The notes under the pieces were generated by a model. The model worked only from the letters and a program-made list of their open reading frames with translations. It made no database searches and was not told where the DNA came from. Shown piece by piece: positions 1-7,570 of a DNA stretch of 64,000 nt (its first letter is position 1; each line of letters opens with the position of its first letter). The stretch is from an uncultured Verrucomicrobiota bacterium. Lineage in GTDB: Bacteria; Verrucomicrobiota; Verrucomicrobiia; Limisphaerales; JADLHS01. The translations under genes were made by a program, and so were the position numbers. The stretch is from positions 28,064-92,063 of the forward strand of contig CAIKLQ010000501.1 of the NCBI GenBank assembly GCA_903828255.1. Reading direction: 5' to 3'.

Positions 1-1034
1 GGCAGCATCCATTTCCCACCAAAATCCATCCAACCCCAGCGCTCGTTTTCTTGAACAAGCACCAGCCCTAGCTCCTCATTGAGATCTGCGATCCGGTCAA
101 ACTTGGGAGGCATCACCCACTGTCCATCCCGGTTGAGAATCCCCGTTGGCCCAGCGTCACAACTTGCTATGCAGAGGCTTCCGCCCTGCTTGAACCAACC
201 AGGAGGAAAACTGCCATTGATTTCGGGGCAGGCGACATGTGTGCCGTCGCGCCTGACAATGTGCCATTGTCCCCGTCCGCCAAACGTTGTTCCAACGCGA
301 ATACGACTGTTCGGGGTGTCAATTGCTTCGTCGTATGCACGCCCTTCTTTGGCCCAGGCAATTTCGCCTGCGCGCCGAGGAGCCTCCCAAGATGCAAACC
401 TTGGGGTGATTGCCCATGATCCGTCAGGTCGAAGAAGCCCCCACGAGCCCTTCCGGCATGCCCAGAAGAGAGCGGCTTCATTGTCGAACGGGGTAATTTC
501 TTCGAATGTCGGCGTCACAACCCATTTTCCTGTCGCATCAATCAATCCCCAATCAAGTTTCAAGCAAGCCGGTGCGAGTTTAGAAGTGGGATGGAATCGC
601 TTTACCTCAGTGAACTGTCGCGGAATACGCCATTCACCTTCCGGGTTAATAAAACCCACCCTAAAGCTGCTGCCGTCTTCCGCGCGCCGAGCTGCGGCCA
701 ACCCGGAAACCGGATCAAAGACGTCCAACCAGTCAAAGGATGGGGCGATGACCCACTGACCGGCGCGGTTGACGGCGCCGAACACCCTGCCTGTCTCCGG
801 CATGTCCGTTTTTCCGTCCTCTTCGCCCTCGGTTGTATTGAGGCTGGGAAAAATCGTCTCCGCTATAGCCAGTCCACTGGCGTCATCGAAGTCCGACAAG
901 TGTAAGAATTGGGGTTCAATTACGATACGTCCGCAACCATCTATCGCTCCCCATTTACCAGCACGAACAATTGGAAAACGCAAACCGCTCAAGTCCTCAT
1001 TACAGACTTTGTTCGAGCTGATTTCCGTGTGCAT
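1..1034 (-). CDS. WG-repeat protein, C-terminally cut by the window edge
   Basis: The minus strand is open from about position 1034 to the left edge and reads as repeated blocks of the WG type: a Trp-Gly pair, then a turn, then W-V-I/V-x-P-x-F. Examples are GKWGAIDGCGRIVIEPQF, GQWVIAPSFDWLDVF, DWGLIDATGKWVVTPTFEEI, GSWGLLRPDGSWAITPRF and GQWVMPPKFDRI. At least six blocks are visible in about 344 residues and the frame is still open at base 1. WG repeats form beta-rich binding surfaces; no enzymatic activity follows from them. The start is uncertain: the first in-frame ATG is at 1034, 48 bases after the rpoN stop, with no clear ribosome-binding site. Its position suggests it is the last gene of the minus-strand group that includes the sigma factor. 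Function is unknown. Confidence 0.8.
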   Translation of the reverse strand, partial: MHTEISSNKVCNEDLSGLRFPIVRAGKWGAIDGCGRIVIEPQFLHLSDFDDASGLAIAETIFPSLNTTEGEEDGKTDMPETGRVFGAVNRAGQWVIAPSFDWLDVFDPVSGLAAARRAEDGSSFRVGFINPEGEWRIPRQFTEVKRFHPTSKLAPACLKLDWGLIDATGKWVVTPTFEEITPFDNEAALFWACRKGSWGLLRPDGSWAITPRFASWEAPRRAGEIAWAKEGRAYDEAIDTPNSRIRVGTTFGGRGQWHIVRRDGTHVACPEINGSFPPGWFKQGGSLCIASCDAGPTGILNRDGQWVMPPKFDRIADLNEELGLVLVQENERWGWMDFGGKWML

Positions 1035-1081
1035 AGCGTTGATGTTGAGCAGGCAGTTTGCGCTGTCAATCGAATACCCGT

Positions 1082-2764
1082 TTAACCAGCTCGTAAACTC
1101 TTGTTTCCGCTTTTCCGTTTCCGCTCGCGCGCCGAAGGAATCTCAAGCTCTTTGCGGTAGTTCTCAATGGTCTTTCGCGACAGGATCAGGTCTTCCTCCT
1201 TTTCAATGGCCTTGGCGAGTTGCTCATCGCTCATCGGATGCGCGCGGTCTTCATGGCGGATGAAATTCATGATCCATTCCTTCACGATGTCCGGCAGGTA
1301 ACGCACTTCCTGACCATCGGTGTTGCTGGCTTTTTCTCCGGGTGAACACAGCAGTTTGAGCGGCTTTACCTCGCCGTTCGGCAGGCGAACAAACTTGTCC
1401 TGCACGGCGCGACTGACAGTTGATTCGGAAAGCGCCTGCCCACCGAATTCCTCAAGCTCAAGTTCCGCCCCTGCGTCCGCTGGGCTAAAACATTGAAGGT
1501 CAAAACCCTTGCCTGATTTCAAAAACGGTTTTTGCCGATGGGCTAGGACGGTTGCCACGCGTAGAAGGGTCGTGCGGCGGTCCTCGCAGGCCCGGAGGAA
1601 TTGCATCACATGCTCCTTACATTCCTCCTTTTGCTCCCGTTTGATCGTAAGCCCGACGATTTTGTCCTTTGCTTTCGCGCCCGCATCGCCCGGCAGATTC
1701 TTTGCCTCACGGAGTGATTCGAGTTGTTCCTTGAGGTCGTCAATATCCACAAGCAGCGTCTTGCTGATGGAGAGGTGCTCGTATCGGCTGCCGCAAAGTT
1801 CCACAGTGAAGCTCCCACCCGGCGACAGCGAAATGGCAATATCAGGACCGACTCCATCAGGTGATTGAAGGTGGTGATTCTGCCACGGCGTTACTTCCTC
1901 CTCGTGCTGGTCCACCGGATGCGGCACGGCTTTCAACAGCCGTTGGAGTGTTTGGCGCACTTGCACTTCGTCAATCCCCAGGCGACCTGCAACCGTTTTC
2001 GATAACTCCAACGCCACGCACTCGCAGTCGGTTTGGGACATCACGGAGCTTGCCCCGGCGGTGATTTCCCGCAACTCGCCCGCTTCGACAAGCCCGGCCA
2101 TGCAGGAGGCGATGCGCCATTCTGGCGTTTCGTGGCGAGCGTGGCGTTCGAGAAGCAGCCGTCTGGCATCCCAGGCATTGCGGGCAGCGACACCGACCGG
2201 TTCGCAGTGCTGGATCAGAGCGAGAACTGCGGACAAATCCGCAACTGCCACGCCGCAGGCTTTCGCACATTCATCCATCTCCTCGGTGAAAAATCCTCGG
2301 CTGTCCAGCGCCTCCACGATGAACGCCGCGATGCGATGCCGATGTTCTGCCAAGCGGCTCTCTTTCAATTGAGCCATGATTCGCTCACGGAAATTCGCCG
2401 GCGCGGTGAGGTAATCTTCCGGCGTCCAGTCTCCGTCACTTGATACTCGCGATGTCGCGCCTTCGCTCGCCTGACCAATTTCGCCAATGAAGTCCTTGGC
2501 CTCATTCTCGCGGTCGGAAGCGGCCGAATTTTCAGGCGAGGATTCCTCGGAAGCATCCTCGTTCGTCTCTGCATTGGCCTGCGCGTCCTGCTGCTCACCC
2601 TGCGTTGACGGAACAGCATCCACGAGGTTCTGTTCCTCCAGTGTTTCGGCCGCCGCGTCAACCTCTCGCTGCGTCATCTCCAACACCTTTAGACCCAGCA
2701 CGAGTTTCTGGTTTAGGGCGAGCGTTTGCCGCTGCTTTTGGGTGTGGCGAAATCCGAGCGTCAT
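1082..2764 (-). CDS. rpoN: RNA polymerase sigma-54 factor (RpoN-like, atypical RpoN box)
   Basis: This 560-residue protein has the three-part layout of sigma-54. Region I has a Gln/Leu-rich N-terminus (TLALNQKLVLGLKVLEMTQ), which in the family contacts the -12 element and activators. An acidic linker follows (residues ~50-110), then the core-binding and HTH part, and a C-terminal RpoN box at residues ~529-538. The box reads SRKTIENYRK where the family consensus is ARRTVAKYRE; the following IPS..R(K/R)KR is kept. The box recognises the -24 element, so the promoter preference may be shifted. The frame extends 35 codons upstream to 2869, but that stretch is nucleotide-conserved in a second repeat copy (6337-6581) where it does not lead into a gene, so I chose ATG 2764 (MTLGFRHTQKQ). 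A sigma-54-like promoter lies at 2941-2956. No AAA+ enhancer-binding activator was found in the window. Confidence 0.9.
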   Translation of the reverse strand: MTLGFRHTQKQRQTLALNQKLVLGLKVLEMTQREVDAAAETLEEQNLVDAVPSTQGEQQDAQANAETNEDASEESSPENSAASDRENEAKDFIGEIGQASEGATSRVSSDGDWTPEDYLTAPANFRERIMAQLKESRLAEHRHRIAAFIVEALDSRGFFTEEMDECAKACGVAVADLSAVLALIQHCEPVGVAARNAWDARRLLLERHARHETPEWRIASCMAGLVEAGELREITAGASSVMSQTDCECVALELSKTVAGRLGIDEVQVRQTLQRLLKAVPHPVDQHEEEVTPWQNHHLQSPDGVGPDIAISLSPGGSFTVELCGSRYEHLSISKTLLVDIDDLKEQLESLREAKNLPGDAGAKAKDKIVGLTIKREQKEECKEHVMQFLRACEDRRTTLLRVATVLAHRQKPFLKSGKGFDLQCFSPADAGAELELEEFGGQALSESTVSRAVQDKFVRLPNGEVKPLKLLCSPGEKASNTDGQEVRYLPDIVKEWIMNFIRHEDRAHPMSDEQLAKAIEKEEDLILSRKTIENYRKELEIPSARERKRKSGNKSLRAG

Positions 2765-2869
2765 ATTCGTTGGTCTTGGTTGTCGCGTTTTGGTTTCTGA
2801 TTTTAAGAAGCGCGTTCTGTTGCCAGGTCGCGTGCACCCCGAGGCCGAGTCAGGCATGTCGAATGTCAT

Positions 2870-2899
2870 TTAGGAGTCGCCCATAGTGATTTCCTTTCT
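2870..2899 (-). promoter_or_regulatory. Strong RBS plus 4-codon leader mini-ORF ahead of rpoN
   Basis: On the minus strand AGAAAGGAAATCACT leads to ATG-GGC-GAC-TCC-TAA (Met-Gly-Asp-Ser-stop). The next codon after the stop is another ATG (2869), which opens the long rpoN frame. The second repeat copy has the same arrangement at 6398-6424 with a different mini-peptide. Translation or stalling at such a mini-ORF could couple to downstream initiation, or 2869 may simply be used by reinitiation. That role is inference from position only. Confidence 0.4.
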
Positions 2900-2940
2900 G
2901 TTGGTTTTGTTGGTGGCTTGGGTCATCGAGTGGACACTTA

Positions 2941-2956
2941 GCGAGAGTAATGCCAA
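2941..2956 (-). promoter_or_regulatory. Sigma-54-like -24/-12 promoter upstream of rpoN
   Basis: The minus strand reads TTGGCATTACTCTCGC. The sigma-54 consensus is YTGGCAC/T-N5-TTGC, with GG at -24 and GC at -12. Here GG and GC are present at exactly the canonical spacing, with one mismatch (TCGC for TTGC). The 16-mer is kept, apart from two changes inside the spacer, in the second repeat copy at 6466-6481. It lies about 55 bases upstream of the mini-ORF and 177 bases upstream of the chosen rpoN start, so rpoN may be autoregulated. Confidence 0.5.
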
Positions 2957-3019
2957 CCGGGAAAATTGCTCCAAGCAGAGCGCAGCGCGGCCTCTACGGT
3001 CTGGGGATCTACCTGCGCG

Positions 3020-3055
3020 GCTACGCCCGGTAGCAATTGCGTAATCGCTGCTACC
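3020..3055 (-). promoter_or_regulatory. Overlapping palindromes, candidate activator-binding site
   Basis: Two inverted repeats share one arm: GCTACGCCCGGTAGC (3020-3034) and GGTAGCA...TGCTACC (3029-3055). They lie 64-99 bases upstream of the -24 element, a usual distance for sigma-54 activator sites. Because they share an arm, they could also form alternative RNA hairpins; they sit directly after the stop of the gene ending at 3059, so a terminator role for that gene is possible. Copy 2 keeps the first palindrome perfectly and the second imperfectly. Confidence 0.4.
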
Positions 3056-3058
3056 CGT

Positions 3059-3475
3059 TCAAGCGGATGTGTCCGGCCGAAATCCGATTGGTGCTCGCCA
3101 TTGCTTTGGGGCGAGACGCTTCTCGACTGCTTTTGCCATTGCCTGCATTTGAGCCTCGTTCAGCGTCGCCAGGGTTGCGCTCATTTCTGCGGCTGCGGCG
3201 CGGTCTCCGATGCTCTGGAGCATGTCTTTCACGTCGGCAATCAAAGCCCCAGCCAGCGGCGTCCAATTACCGTCCTTTTCTCGCAGCAATGGAGCGCGCC
3301 GAGTAACCTCGCGAACCCAGCCTTCGAGCAGCCAGTTCCACTTCTTTGCAAACAGTTCCGGGTTGTTTTCGGCTAGGTCGGCCAGATAATGCGTTCTCAG
3401 TTTTTTGCGCCGTTGGCGGCGGGCCTGAGATCTCGTGCTGGCAGGCGGTTGCTTTTCTGAGGCGGATTGTTTCAT
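3059..3475 (-). CDS. Small basic protein of unknown function
   Basis: I chose ATG 3475 (MKQSASEKQPPAS), which has GGAG six bases upstream; a longer frame to 3649 would overlap the preceding ATPase gene. The product is 138 residues with a strongly basic N-terminus (residues ~14-28, RSQARRQRRKKLR), then a predicted helical body rich in Trp, Leu and Ala (KKWNWLLEGWVREVTRR and AEMSATLATLNEAQMQAMAKAVEKRL). The basic start suggests nucleic-acid binding, but I recognise no family. It lies between the ATPase gene (end 3537) and rpoN on the same strand, so it could be co-transcribed from the 6466-6481 promoter. Confidence 0.6.
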   Translation of the reverse strand: MKQSASEKQPPASTRSQARRQRRKKLRTHYLADLAENNPELFAKKWNWLLEGWVREVTRRAPLLREKDGNWTPLAGALIADVKDMLQSIGDRAAAAEMSATLATLNEAQMQAMAKAVEKRLAPKQWRAPIGFRPDTSA

Positions 3476-3536
3476 CGCGGCTCCGGAATCTGAGTTTATT
3501 CTATTGGCCTGTGAATGGATGGCGAGGCGGATTTCC

Positions 3537-6089
3537 TCATTTGCGGTCTTCTTTCTTGGCTTCGTTGGCTCCCATTGTCTTGGCCCAATCACGGCGAGCG
3601 ACAATTGCAGCCTCCACCTCGGCGACTGGGCGCGTGTGTGCTCGTTCACGCAACTCCCAAACGACTGGATTGACCCGCTTCTGACGACCGCCCCATTTCG
3701 CAGGCAGAGTGGCGAAGACGAACGGTCGGGTTGGCCCCCGTCCCGTCATGATCCGCGCCACGGCGTGATAATTGGGCAAACCTTGCAGGTCCAAAGCACC
3801 AAATTCCGGTTGGGTGTAAAGGCGAAGTTTTTCGGCATCGGGGGCACCCACGCGAAAGGCAATCAAGCTGCCCACATTGCCGAGGACCGCCTCCATGACA
3901 TTTTGCCGACCGGCGTTGGCGGTGAGCTGGCTTAGGTTCTGGTTTGCAAGGGTCAAGTGGAGGCCATACTTCCGCGCTTCGGCGAGCATGAATGCGGCCC
4001 CGTCGTTCACGAAGTTCTGGAACTCATCCACGTAAAGATGAAAAGCGTGACGCTTATGTATGGGCACGTCAGCACGGCTCATGGCGACCGAAAAAATGCG
4101 CGAGAGAATAAAGGACCCTAGCAGTTGGGCATCGAATTCACCCAGCAAACCTTTGGGAAGTTTGACCAGCAGAATCCCCTGGCGGTTCATAATGCCCCGG
4201 AAATCAATCGTGCTCTCGGCCTGACCCACAATCGGTCGAATGAGGGCATTGTAAGTAAATGAGTTCAGCTTGCAGGTGATGTAGGGGGCAATGTTGGCCA
4301 ACGCGGCATCCCCTCCGGCCTTTTCGGCAATGTCCCTCCAAAAGCCGATGACGGTTGGGTTCTTGCAGCGCCCCAATAGAAACTGCCGATAAGCCCTGTT
4401 CTCAAAGACCAGCGACATCTCCATTATGGTTACGGCCGGCAGATCACTTTCCAAAAGGAGCAACAATGCGTTGCGGAAATACGTCTCGAACATCGGCCCG
4501 CCAGCCTGGCGCATGTCATACATCCGGTCGAAGGTCTTTAGCAGCTCGTTGACGGCGAAGTTGATCTGCCTGCCACGACCCGGGCCACTGCATTCGAGGA
4601 TATTCAGGCCAGGAGCAAAATCTGACTGCCCGGGATTAAAAAGCACGACGTCCTTCGCTCTGCTCAACGGCAGGTTTTCAACAATCTGGTCATAGAGATC
4701 GCCATGCGGATCAATCAGGCACACGCCGCGTCCTTCGCGAATGTCCTGGCGTATCATGTTGGCCAGCAGCGTGGATTTTCCCGTGCCGGTAGCCCCCAAC
4801 ACATACACATGGCGGCTGCGCGCGGCCTGCTCAAGGTGAACACTCTGACGCCCTGTTTCGTTTATGGTGCCAAGGAGCAAACCACTTTGATCCAATTCGG
4901 GAGAACGTAGATTGTAATGACGACGAACTCTAACCCGTGAGAACGTCTCCAGCGTTGGAAACACAGGAGGCAAGGAAACACCGGCGGGCAGGCAGCCCTC
5001 AAGGTGCAGTTGTCTTGTGACATTCTCCGGCCTTGAACCGGCGGGTTTTGCCGAGCCGTTTGTGATCTTGGCGGCAACCACGTTCACGGCGCTGCCGAGG
5101 ACTTCGGCACCGATCACGGCAAGCAACGGCGCTAGGGCGGTCTCCTCGGCGACCGCCCTGCAATCAAGTTTTACACCTTGAGGTGATTCAACCCACCGCT
5201 TGAGTGTGGTTTCTACAGGGCCGGCGGCTGAGGCGTCCAAGTGCTGATCGGCAAGTTGGCGCTCAAGGGCCGATGGATGCCGCCTCACCCAGGTCAATGT
5301 GTCCGCCACTTGCTGTTGCTGCACGGAAGTCAGATCGAAACGCCTCAGCTTGACCGAGAGATGAATGCGGGCGGGACTGTTCGCGACGACATCAGCCACG
5401 GAGCTGAACGAACGGGTCAGCCTTGAAGGCCGGGGCAGACTGACGAGAAGGTTCCCCGCAGTCACGTCCGGCTGCGGTTGGGCGAAGCCCAATGAGGCGG
5501 TCTGTGGGACGTTGAGGAGAAGCGTCTGAGCTTCAAATGAAACACCCTGAAGCGAGTTCCACACAGGGACTAATTGCTCTTCCGCATCTCCATTCTGGAA
5601 TCGCATCGCCGGTTCACTTGCCAAAACCAAAAGGAGATTCTGGCGCAACGATGCGGCTTTGCGAGCCGCTTCCTCTTCTGAATCAGCGTCCCGTATCCAG
5701 CCGTTGATTCGCCAGCAGAATTCGTGTCCGCCGCCGCCTCCGAAAACGAACTCCACCGAGGCATCACTAATCGTCTCATGGAGCATCTTGGACAGGAGGC
5801 GCGTGGAGCTTACCGAGGTTTCACTCGAACGCCCATTGGACACGCTGCACCCGTTCAGAGCGACTCCTGACAAGTTGAAGGGAACATTCGCGCCGAATCG
5901 TCCGGTTTCCCGGTTCTCGGCGACTACAAACCCTTCATGTTGCTTCCGAAAGCGCCATTCCGTTCGGCTTTCCTCATTCGGAGCGGCCTCCGTAAATCTT
6001 GCCGGGATGGTTGGAACGCTCTCAGGAAGTTCTCGCGACACAAGGGAGTCGGGCGGGCAACACGGCATCGTTTCAATAGTGGTTGTCAT
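3537..6089 (-). CDS. VirD4/HerA-like DNA-pumping ATPase
   Basis: This is an ~850-residue P-loop ATPase of the HerA/FtsK/VirD4 group. The Walker A motif GATGTGKS is at residues ~432-439, preceded by a typical ...RSRHVYVLGATG strand. The DPHGDLYD motif (shortly after Walker A) and the Walker B segment HLYVDEFQNF (around residue 688) are hallmarks of type IV coupling/DUF87 ATPases, and ANQNLSQLT follows as in coupling proteins. The N-terminal ~400 residues are a poorly conserved domain without obvious membrane helices. The expected role is ATP-driven DNA or protein translocation in a conjugation-like machine. ATG 6089 (MTTTIETM) is preferred over GTG 6188; neither has a clear RBS. It is the first gene of the minus-strand group and follows repeat copy 2. 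A second HerA-like ATPase is divergently encoded at 7567. Confidence 0.8.
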   Translation of the reverse strand: MTTTIETMPCCPPDSLVSRELPESVPTIPARFTEAAPNEESRTEWRFRKQHEGFVVAENRETGRFGANVPFNLSGVALNGCSVSNGRSSETSVSSTRLLSKMLHETISDASVEFVFGGGGGHEFCWRINGWIRDADSEEEAARKAASLRQNLLLVLASEPAMRFQNGDAEEQLVPVWNSLQGVSFEAQTLLLNVPQTASLGFAQPQPDVTAGNLLVSLPRPSRLTRSFSSVADVVANSPARIHLSVKLRRFDLTSVQQQQVADTLTWVRRHPSALERQLADQHLDASAAGPVETTLKRWVESPQGVKLDCRAVAEETALAPLLAVIGAEVLGSAVNVVAAKITNGSAKPAGSRPENVTRQLHLEGCLPAGVSLPPVFPTLETFSRVRVRRHYNLRSPELDQSGLLLGTINETGRQSVHLEQAARSRHVYVLGATGTGKSTLLANMIRQDIREGRGVCLIDPHGDLYDQIVENLPLSRAKDVVLFNPGQSDFAPGLNILECSGPGRGRQINFAVNELLKTFDRMYDMRQAGGPMFETYFRNALLLLLESDLPAVTIMEMSLVFENRAYRQFLLGRCKNPTVIGFWRDIAEKAGGDAALANIAPYITCKLNSFTYNALIRPIVGQAESTIDFRGIMNRQGILLVKLPKGLLGEFDAQLLGSFILSRIFSVAMSRADVPIHKRHAFHLYVDEFQNFVNDGAAFMLAEARKYGLHLTLANQNLSQLTANAGRQNVMEAVLGNVGSLIAFRVGAPDAEKLRLYTQPEFGALDLQGLPNYHAVARIMTGRGPTRPFVFATLPAKWGGRQKRVNPVVWELRERAHTRPVAEVEAAIVARRDWAKTMGANEAKKEDRK

Positions 6090-6397
6090 GGGGAAAATGG
6101 TGGGTGAATCGTTTTGTTGAATTGAAGGGCTTGATACAGGGAAGAACACACTCCACCTGTTCAAACGGGGCCACACAAGAAGGGGCACCCTTCAGACCAA
6201 CACAAATGTGCTTACGGATTAAAAGGGGGTTAGCGGCGGTCGTTCCATTTGCGCAAACAACTGAACTCCGGTTCGAAATCGTATCCAAGAGTCTGAACGA
6301 GGAACGCCAATGAAATCGGCGCGAAGAATGTGAGATGCGCGTTCTGTTGCCAGGTCGCGTGAACCCCGAGGCCGAGTCAGGCGTTGCGCGTTAATTA

Positions 6398-6424
6398 TTA
6401 GTCGTTCATAAAGTTTTCCCTTCT
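6398..6424 (-). promoter_or_regulatory. RBS plus 3-codon leader mini-ORF, copy 2
   Basis: The minus strand reads AGAAGGGAAAACTTT, then ATG-AAC-GAC-TAA-TAA (Met-Asn-Asp followed by two stops). It occupies the same place in the repeat as the Met-Gly-Asp-Ser mini-ORF at 2870-2899. Sequence and length of the peptide differ while the RBS and start are conserved, so the start and stop positions rather than the peptide may matter. Confidence 0.4.
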
Positions 6425-6465
6425 GTTGGTTTGGTTGGAGGCTTGGAACACCGAGTGGACACTTA

Positions 6466-6481
6466 GCGAGAGCGATGCCAA
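6466..6481 (-). promoter_or_regulatory. Sigma-54-like -24/-12 promoter upstream of the ATPase group
   Basis: The minus strand reads TTGGCATCGCTCTCGC, with GG and GC at canonical sigma-54 spacing and TCGC instead of TTGC, as in the copy at 2941-2956. The palindromes at 6544-6581 lie about 63-100 bases upstream of it. It would drive the minus-strand group starting at 6089. Confidence 0.5.
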
Positions 6482-6543
6482 CCCGATAATTTGTTCGAGA
6501 GCGCCCTTCTGCGTCCATTTCGCGCACCAAATCTCTCGACCTC

Positions 6544-6581
6544 TGCTACGCCCGGTAGCAACCGTGTAATCGGCGCTATCC
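6544..6581 (-). promoter_or_regulatory. Palindrome block, copy 2, candidate activator site
   Basis: TGCTACGCCCGGTAGCA (6544-6560) is a perfect inverted repeat with a 5-base centre. Its right arm can also pair imperfectly with GCTATCC at 6575-6581. It matches the block at 3020-3055. The plus-strand operon at 6683 starts about 100 bases on the other side, so the site could serve both directions. Confidence 0.4.
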
Positions 6582-6682
6582 ACCAAGCCCCATCAAGCAG
6601 ACGAGAGTTGCTTCGCGCATGCCCAAGCCAAACCCACGCGCCTTCAACAAGTGGCACAAGCGCCGCTTGAATTGATTCGTGC

Positions 6683-7570
6683 ATGAACACTCCAACCCGA
6701 TCAGCCGAACCAACGATTCGTTGCATGGACTGCGGTCGCAAGAACGATGCGAGCGAAAGCGTCTGCGAGTTTTGTGGTGCGACACTTCGTTCGAGCCAAT
6801 CATCGTTCGCCGAACCTCCCGGCGGCAACAGTGCTGGAGTGCGCCCCAGCCTGCCTCCGCCGCTTTTCTCGGCTAACGCCGTATCGCCAGTCTTCCCGTT
6901 CTCCGGGCCGTTGACCCGCTCCTCATCGGAGCTGGAGTCCATCTCCGCTAAAAACGAGGACCAGCGGGTTACGGGCGCGGAACTGAGCGGGCGCGTGATT
7001 GCCGCCGAGCCGGTCGTTCATGAGCAGCCCGATTTCGACTGGTGCAAGCTCGTGACCCGCCTCCTCTGGTTTCTGTTGCTGGTCGTTTCGCCCTTCGTTC
7101 TGCTGCGCACGGTGCTCGTCCACTTGGGGGCATTGCCGGTTGTCTTCGCCGTCGTGGGATTCCTGTTCCTGCTCCGGTTTTTCAGTCCCACGAATATTAT
7201 TTCGCTACTTCATCTTCACATGCTTTTGAATCCGCTTCGTCGTAACGAGGCCGAGCAAGTTCCCGTCCGCTACTTTCGCGTCCGTGATACTCAGGAGCGG
7301 GAGTGGGTTGTGCGGATGAAGGGACAGGTCAACGGTGGCAACATTGCGCCCGATGACTTGATTTCGGCCTGGGGCAGATGGCGCAGCGGCACGCTTTCCC
7401 TGACGCGCGCTTACAATCACCGAACGCAGAGCTACGCCTCCATCAGAAGTTCGCAATCGTGGATCATGCTCACGGTAACGGTGGGGGTGATCCTGTTCCT
7501 CGGCATATACTTCTACGATCCGCTCCACGCGATGTGGCAGATGATGCACCGGATGGGAGGTTCACAGTGA
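6683..7570 (+). CDS. Zinc-ribbon membrane protein, unknown function
   Basis: This 295-residue protein begins with a short zinc ribbon, CMDCGRK...CEFCG (residues ~15-34). A Pro/Ser-rich linker follows. There are then two hydrophobic segments (about 124-143 and 150-166: LLWFLLLVVSPFVLL and LPVVFAVVGFLFLLRFF), a soluble domain with FRVRDTQEREWVVRMKG, and a last hydrophobic segment near residue 265-282 (IMLTVTVGVILFLGIYFY). The layout suggests an inner-membrane protein with a cytoplasmic metal-binding head. It is the first gene of the plus-strand operon, and its stop overlaps the start of the HerA-like ATPase (GTGA), so the two are probably translated together and may form a membrane-bound ATPase complex. 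I do not recognise the family. Confidence 0.75.
   Translation: MNTPTRSAEPTIRCMDCGRKNDASESVCEFCGATLRSSQSSFAEPPGGNSAGVRPSLPPPLFSANAVSPVFPFSGPLTRSSSELESISAKNEDQRVTGAELSGRVIAAEPVVHEQPDFDWCKLVTRLLWFLLLVVSPFVLLRTVLVHLGALPVVFAVVGFLFLLRFFSPTNIISLLHLHMLLNPLRRNEAEQVPVRYFRVRDTQEREWVVRMKGQVNGGNIAPDDLISAWGRWRSGTLSLTRAYNHRTQSYASIRSSQSWIMLTVTVGVILFLGIYFYDPLHAMWQMMHRMGGSQ

Larger units (their letters stand above)
2810..3055 (-). repeat. Diverged ~245-bp upstream repeat, copy 1
   Basis: This block, read on the minus strand upstream of rpoN, is repeated at 6337-6581 upstream of the ATPase gene. Conserved pieces occur in the same order: the palindrome block GCTACGCCCGGTAGC, the sigma-54-like element, the segment AAGTGTCCACTCG, an SD-like AGAAAGGAAA, a mini-ORF, and a ~40-bp tract (GCCTGACTCGGCCTCGGGGT and onward to GAACGCGC). 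The pieces between these landmarks have diverged, which suggests the landmarks are under selection. Confidence 0.85.
6337..6581 (-). repeat. Diverged ~245-bp upstream repeat, copy 2
   Basis: This is the partner of 2810-3055 in the same orientation. It lies in the divergent intergenic region between the ATPase start (6089) and the plus-strand gene at 6683. It keeps the palindrome, the sigma-54-like element, the mini-ORF with RBS and the GCCTGACTCGGCCTCGGGGT tract. The following ~250 bases to the ATPase ATG (6090-6336) show no convincing gene. Confidence 0.85.

Noticed and set aside
79-759. Plus-strand frame of 226 codons at the left edge
   Set aside because: The opposite strand reads as clear WG repeats over the same bases; the plus frame shows no motif.
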